Positions 59,791 to 64,000 of a stretch of DNA of 64,000 bases are shown here, one piece after another. The stretch is from Pseudomonas neustonica (lineage in GTDB: Bacteria; Pseudomonadota; Gammaproteobacteria; Pseudomonadales; Pseudomonadaceae). A program made the position numbers and the translations under genes. The stretch covers positions 1 to 64,000 of the forward strand of contig NZ_RKKU01000003.1 of NCBI RefSeq assembly GCF_003797945.1, in the 5' to 3' direction. Position 1 is the stretch's first letter. Each line of letters starts with the position of its first letter. The notes under the pieces are model-generated. The model did not search any database. It was given only the letters and a program-made list of their open reading frames with translations, and was not told where the DNA came from.

Positions 59791-61791
59791 ATGCCCAGCC
59801 GTCGTGACCGAGCCAATGCCATTCGAGCCCTCAGTATGGATGCTGTGCAGAAAGCCAATAGCGGCCATCCCGGAGCGCCCATGGGCATGGCGGATATCGC
59901 CGAAGTTCTGTGGCGTGACTTCCTCAAGCACAACCCCGCCAATCCCAAGTTTGCCGACCGTGACCGCTTTGTGCTGTCCAACGGTCATGGCTCGATGCTG
60001 ATTTACTCGTTGCTGCACCTGACTGGCTATGACGTCAGCATCGACGACATCAAAAGCTTTCGCCAACTGCACAGTAAAACACCGGGGCATCCGGAATATG
60101 GCTATACGCCTGGCGTTGAAACCACTACCGGCCCGCTGGGTCAGGGGTTGGCGAACGCGGTGGGTATGGCTATTGCAGAGAAGGTGCTTGCTGCGCAGTT
60201 CAACCGCGATGGTCACAAAGTAGTCGATCACCATACCTATGTATTTATGGGTGACGGCTGCCTGATGGAGGGGATCTCGCACGAAGTCAGCTCGCTGGCA
60301 GGGACCCTGGGCTTGGGCAAGCTGGTTGCTTTCTACGATGACAACGGTATTTCGATCGATGGTGAAGTAGAAGGCTGGTTCACCGACGATACGCCCAAGC
60401 GCTTTGAGGCATACGGTTGGCAGGTGATTCGCAATGTTGACGGTCACGATGCCGACGAAATCAAGACCGCCATCGAAACCGCGCGCAAAAACACCGACCA
60501 GCCGACGCTGATCTGCTGCAAGACCATCATTGGGTTCGGCTCACCAAACAAGCAGGGCAAGGAAGACTGCCATGGTGCCGCCCTGGGTGACGCCGAGATC
60601 GTGGCGACCCGAGAGGCGCTGAACTGGCCGCACGCTGCTTTCGACATTCCGGCCGATATCAAGGCGGAGTGGGATGCCCACGAGGCTGGCGCCAAGGCCG
60701 AGGCGGCCTGGAATGACCGCTTTGCTGCTTATCAGAACGCTTACCCCGAGTTGGCCGCAGAGTTGTTGCGCCGTATGGCCGGTGAGTTGCCAGCCAACTT
60801 CAGTGAGCAGGCTGCAGCCTATGTCGCGGACGTTGCCAACAAGGGCGAAACCATTGCCAGCCGTAAAGCCAGTCAGAACAGCTTGAACGCCTTTGGCCCG
60901 ATGTTGCCTGAGCTGCTCGGCGGCTCGGCTGACTTGGCCGGTTCCAACCTGACCCTGTGGAAAGACTGCAAGGGTGTTAGTGCCGATGATGCCTCTGGCA
61001 ATTATCTGTTCTACGGTGTGCGCGAGTTCGGTATGAGCGCCATCATGAATGGTATCGCCCTGCACGGCGGTTTTGTGCCCTACGGCGCGACCTTCCTGAT
61101 CTTTATGGAGTACGCACGCAATGCCGTGCGCATGTCGGCGCTGATGCGTCAGCGGGTGATTTATGTATTCACCCACGACTCTATTGGTCTGGGCGAGGAC
61201 GGCCCTACGCACCAGCCGATCGAGCAACTGGCCAGCCTGCGTACCACGCCGAACCTGGATACCTGGCGTCCGGCCGATGCGGTCGAGTCTGCGGTTGCCT
61301 GGAAGTACGCAATTGAGCGTGCCGACGGTCCCAGTGCCCTGGTGTTCTCACGGCAGAATTTGCAGCATCAGGAGCGGGACGCGGCTCAGTTGGCCGATGT
61401 TGCCCGTGGTGGCTATGTACTCAAGGACTGTCATGGTGAGCCCGAGCTGATCCTGATCGCCACCGGTTCCGAAGTCGGTCTCGCGGTTCAGGCTTGGGAA
61501 TCACTGACAGAGCAGGGCAAGAACGTGCGCGTCGTATCCATGCCGTCTACCAGTGTGTTTGATCAGCAGGACGCCGAGTACAAGCAGGCCGTACTGCCGT
61601 TGGAAGTCGGTGCGCGCATTGCCATCGAAGCGGCCCACGCTGACTTCTGGTACAAGTACGTTGGTCTGGATGGTCGTGTTATCGGCATGCAGACGTTCGG
61701 TGAGTCTGGCCCAGCCAACGCGCTGTTCGAAGAGTTTGGATTTACTCTGCAGAACGTGCTGCTGGCGGCTGAAGAGTTGTTGGAAGATTAG
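59791..61791 (+). CDS. tkt: transketolase
   Basis: TPP-dependent ketol transfer in the pentose phosphate pathway. 666 aa from [20 protein letters not shown], with AGGAG 5 nt upstream; an open frame reaching back to 59593 crosses the operator region and is not coding. Motifs: [39 protein letters not shown] split by Gly, the TPP motif [13 protein letters not shown], and [20 protein letters not shown]. First gene of tkt-epd-pgk, the common gammaproteobacterial order. Confidence 0.97.
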   Translation: MPSRRDRANAIRALSMDAVQKANSGHPGAPMGMADIAEVLWRDFLKHNPANPKFADRDRFVLSNGHGSMLIYSLLHLTGYDVSIDDIKSFRQLHSKTPGHPEYGYTPGVETTTGPLGQGLANAVGMAIAEKVLAAQFNRDGHKVVDHHTYVFMGDGCLMEGISHEVSSLAGTLGLGKLVAFYDDNGISIDGEVEGWFTDDTPKRFEAYGWQVIRNVDGHDADEIKTAIETARKNTDQPTLICCKTIIGFGSPNKQGKEDCHGAALGDAEIVATREALNWPHAAFDIPADIKAEWDAHEAGAKAEAAWNDRFAAYQNAYPELAAELLRRMAGELPANFSEQAAAYVADVANKGETIASRKASQNSLNAFGPMLPELLGGSADLAGSNLTLWKDCKGVSADDASGNYLFYGVREFGMSAIMNGIALHGGFVPYGATFLIFMEYARNAVRMSALMRQRVIYVFTHDSIGLGEDGPTHQPIEQLASLRTTPNLDTWRPADAVESAVAWKYAIERADGPSALVFSRQNLQHQERDAAQLADVARGGYVLKDCHGEPELILIATGSEVGLAVQAWESLTEQGKNVRVVSMPSTSVFDQQDAEYKQAVLPLEVGARIAIEAAHADFWYKYVGLDGRVIGMQTFGESGPANALFEEFGFTLQNVLLAAEELLED

Positions 61792-61794
61792 AGC

Positions 61795-61893
61795 CTGAAG
61801 CTCGAAGTTGTCAGCTGGAAGTTAAAACCATCCGCAGCTTACTGCGGAGTTAGGGGTTGCTTCCAGCTTCCAGCTTCTGGCTTTCAGCTGACT
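61795..61893. repeat. AGCTT-type intergenic repeat island 7 (tkt-epd)
   Basis: The left arm CCTGAAGCTCGAAGTTGTC then AGCTGGAAG (from 61795) and the right arm CTTCCAGCTTCCAGCTTCTG then GCTTTCAGCTG (to 61892) are inverted around a central hairpin CCGCAG-CTTA-CTGCGG (61833-61848 region). It fills the 113-bp tkt-epd gap, so it would form a long stem in the operon mRNA. Confidence 0.7.
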
Positions 61894-61904
61894 GGAGTCG
61901 CTGA

Positions 61905-62939
61905 ATGTCTGCTCGTCCCCTTTATCGAATCGCCCTGAACGGTTACGGCCGCATTGGTCGCTGCGTGCTGCGTGCGTTGCATGAGCGCGGCGACGAACAC
62001 CTGCAGATAGTCGCGCTGAACGATCTTGCTGATCGCGAGAGCATTGAATATTTGACGCGCTTTGATTCGACCCATGGACGTTTTCCCGGTGACGTAAAAC
62101 TCGCCGGGGATGACCTGCTGATCAACGGCAGTCCGATTCGCGTGCTGCGCCAAGCCGAGCCCGAGGGCATCGACTGGCACGGACTAGGTGTCGATCTGCT
62201 GCTGGAGTGCTCGGGGCAGTACACTACGCGCGAACAGGGCCTGCGTTTTATCCATGCTGGCGTGCCAAAAGTGCTCTTCTCTCAGCCAATGGCCAACGAG
62301 CAGGCGGTGGATGCGACTCTGGTCTACGGTGTCAATCAGCATCAGTTGCCCAGCGATGCGCGCTTGGTCTCCAATGCCTCCTGCACGACCAACTGTGGTG
62401 TGCCGCTACTCAAGTTGCTGAACGAACAGCTGGGGCTGGATTATGTGTCCATCACTACTATCCATTCGGCGATGAACGATCAGCCGGTGATCGATGCTTA
62501 TCACCATACCGATCTGCGTCGCACGCGCTCTGCCTTCCAGTCGATTATTCCGGTATCCACCGGCCTGGCTCGCGGCATTGAGCGTCTGCTGCCTGAGTTG
62601 GCAGGTCGTATCCAGGCCAAAGCGGTGCGCGTGCCCACCGTGAACGTCTCAGCGTTGGACATAACCCTGCAGACCACCCGCGATACCAGTGCTGCCGAGG
62701 TTAACCGGCTGCTCCGTGAGGCCGCTGAAGGGCCGCTCGCCGGGTTGTTGGATTACACCGAATTACCGCACGCCAGTTGCGATTTCAATCATGATCCCCA
62801 TTCCGCGGTGATAGATGCCAGCCAGACTCGGGTGTCCGGTCCCCGGCTGGTTAATTTGCTGGTCTGGTTTGATAACGAGTGGGGCTTTGCCAATCGCATG
62901 CTGGATGTTGCGCGCTATTGGTTGCGGCGCGAAGACTGA
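61905..62939 (+). CDS. epd: erythrose-4-phosphate dehydrogenase Epd
   Basis: 344-aa GAPDH-like enzyme that oxidises erythrose 4-phosphate to 4-phosphoerythronate for PLP synthesis. The NAD fold begins IALNGYGRIGRCVLRALH; the catalytic Cys is residue 160 (SNASCTTNC), with the later His in TTIHSAMNDQ. The motif wording NGYGRIGRC and LNDLADRESIEYLTRFDST, and the place between tkt and pgk, favour Epd over glycolytic GAPDH, but a GAPDH activity cannot be excluded. Confidence 0.9.
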   Translation: MSARPLYRIALNGYGRIGRCVLRALHERGDEHLQIVALNDLADRESIEYLTRFDSTHGRFPGDVKLAGDDLLINGSPIRVLRQAEPEGIDWHGLGVDLLLECSGQYTTREQGLRFIHAGVPKVLFSQPMANEQAVDATLVYGVNQHQLPSDARLVSNASCTTNCGVPLLKLLNEQLGLDYVSITTIHSAMNDQPVIDAYHHTDLRRTRSAFQSIIPVSTGLARGIERLLPELAGRIQAKAVRVPTVNVSALDITLQTTRDTSAAEVNRLLREAAEGPLAGLLDYTELPHASCDFNHDPHSAVIDASQTRVSGPRLVNLLVWFDNEWGFANRMLDVARYWLRRED

Positions 62940-62994
62940 CGGCTTTTAGCGCGTTGATCTGCAAAAATTCTTAGTTAATTACAAGGAGCGGGCT

Positions 62995-64000
62995 ATGACC
63001 GTACTCACCATGCAGGAGCTGGACCTCAAGGGCCAGCGTGTACTCATTCGTGAAGATCTCAACGTGCCGGTGAAGAACGGGCAGGTCGCGAGCGACGCAC
63101 GCATTCTTGCCGCCTTGCCGACCATCAAGCTGGCGCTGGAACAGGGCGCGGCCGTGATGGTCTGCTCGCATCTGGGCCGTCCGGAAGAAGGCGTGTTCAG
63201 TGAAGAGAACAGCCTGGCGCCGGTAGCCGCTTATTTGAGCAAGGCCCTGGGCTGTGAGGTGCCGTTGGTGCGCGATTACCTGGGTGGCGTTAGCGTTGAG
63301 CCCGGCAAGGTGGTTTTGCTTGAGAACGTCCGTTTCAACAGCGGCGAAAAGAAAAATACCGATACCCTGGCGCAAGAATATGCCGCGCTCTGCGATATCT
63401 TTGTTATGGATGCCTTTGGTACCGCGCATCGCGCTCAGGGTTCGACCCATGGCGTCGCCAAGTTTGCCCGCATTGCCTGCGCCGGCCCTTTGTTGGCTGC
63501 TGAACTCGATGCGTTGGGCAAGGCATTGGATAAGCCCGCGCGGCCGATGGCCGCGATCGTTGCTGGCTCCAAGGTGTCGACCAAGCTCGACGTGCTCAAC
63601 TCGTTGTCGGAGAAATGCGATCAACTGATCGTCGGTGGCGGGATCGCCAATACTTTCCTGGCCGCTGCCGGTTTGCCGGTTGGCAAGTCGCTTTATGAAG
63701 CTGACCTGGTTGAAACGGCCAAGGCGATCGCCGCCAAGGTCAGCGTGCCGCTGCCGGTCGATGTGGTGGTTGCCAAGGCTTTTGCAGAAGATGCCGAAGC
63801 CACGGTCAAGGCGGTGGCAGATGTCGCCGAAGACGACATGATTCTGGATATTGGCCCGCAGACGGCGGCGCAGTTCGCTGAATTACTCAAGTCGTCCGGT
63901 ACTATTCTGTGGAATGGTCCGGTCGGCGTGTTTGAGTTCGATCAGTTTGGTGAGGGCACCAAGGCGCTGGCATTGGCTATTGCGGCGAGCCCTGCATTCT
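62995..64000 (+). CDS. pgk: phosphoglycerate kinase Pgk (3' end outside window)
   Basis: The first 335 codons of pgk, from [20 protein letters not shown] with AAGGAG 8 nt upstream; the frame runs off the right edge, so the last 50 or so codons are missing. Motifs: [53 protein letters not shown], and GGGIANTFL then [13 protein letters not shown]. It interconverts 1,3-bisphosphoglycerate and 3-phosphoglycerate. It lies 55 bp after epd in a tkt-epd-pgk run. Confidence 0.97.
   Translation, partial: MTVLTMQELDLKGQRVLIREDLNVPVKNGQVASDARILAALPTIKLALEQGAAVMVCSHLGRPEEGVFSEENSLAPVAAYLSKALGCEVPLVRDYLGGVSVEPGKVVLLENVRFNSGEKKNTDTLAQEYAALCDIFVMDAFGTAHRAQGSTHGVAKFARIACAGPLLAAELDALGKALDKPARPMAAIVAGSKVSTKLDVLNSLSEKCDQLIVGGGIANTFLAAAGLPVGKSLYEADLVETAKAIAAKVSVPLPVDVVVAKAFAEDAEATVKAVADVAEDDMILDIGPQTAAQFAELLKSSGTILWNGPVGVFEFDQFGEGTKALALAIAASPAF

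Overview
The window is chromosomal DNA of a gammaproteobacterium of the Pseudomonas group. The protein sequences are Pseudomonas-like throughout. The order rpoD-dnaG-rpsU/tsaD-plsY-folB-folK-cca-spoVR-yeaH-yeaG-glpE-apaH-apaG-rsmA-pdxA-surA-lptD/amgK-murU ... rpe-gph-trpE matches the rpoD-trpE region known from Pseudomonas aeruginosa. The species cannot be fixed from the sequence; a moderate-GC Pseudomonas relative (Halopseudomonas- or Stutzerimonas-like) is a guess.

Layout. 1-1097 is accessory DNA abutting the 3' end of a tRNA-Ile(CAU) gene. It holds a 23-bp repeat array resembling an IS21-family end, a 5'-truncated MbcA/ParS-type antitoxin gene and a small unknown ORF. 1098-31784 is core: the macromolecular synthesis operon (rpsU-dnaG-rpoD), tsaD, plsY, folate genes, cca, the stress trio yeaG-yeaH-spoVR, the lptD-surA-pdxA-rsmA-apaG-apaH-glpE envelope/repair run, peptidoglycan recycling (amgK-murU), djlA, rpe-gph and a contiguous trpE-trpG-trpD-trpC set preceded by a putative Trp leader peptide. 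31887-43608 holds cytochrome b561, YceI, the glutarate module gcdR/gcdH-gcdG and the lactate module lldR/lldP-lldD-dld with two LldR-type operators. 43609-47233 is a second accessory islet: a CHAP-domain protein, a frameshifted HTH antitoxin-like gene, a class II Fic protein and a NERD/zinc-ribbon protein. 47347-50055 is a phospholipid-type cluster (acyltransferase, CdsA-like, CDP-alcohol phosphotransferase, membrane protein). 50207-54188 has a DUF3617 protein, rhlE and two tandem periplasmic binding-protein paralogues. 54209-59629 is the methyl cycle: metF, ahcY with an S-adenosylhomocysteine riboswitch, a cytochrome c', metK and an ArsR-methyltransferase fusion upstream of metK with a 24-bp palindrome. 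59791-64000 is central carbon: tkt, epd and the start of pgk, which runs off the end.

Three things run through the window. First, an intergenic family of AGCTT-rich repeats arranged as inverted arms recurs at least six or seven times, including a 7-nt tandem array next to ahcY. Second, four convergent gene pairs overlap by 11-27 bp at their 3' ends. Third, most regulation readable from DNA is local: a Trp attenuator, LldR operators, the SAH riboswitch and the ArsR palindrome. No complete new multi-gene system is obvious. The best candidates for something undescribed are the Fic/HTH/NERD islet, the ArsR-methyltransferase control of metK and the intergenic repeat family.
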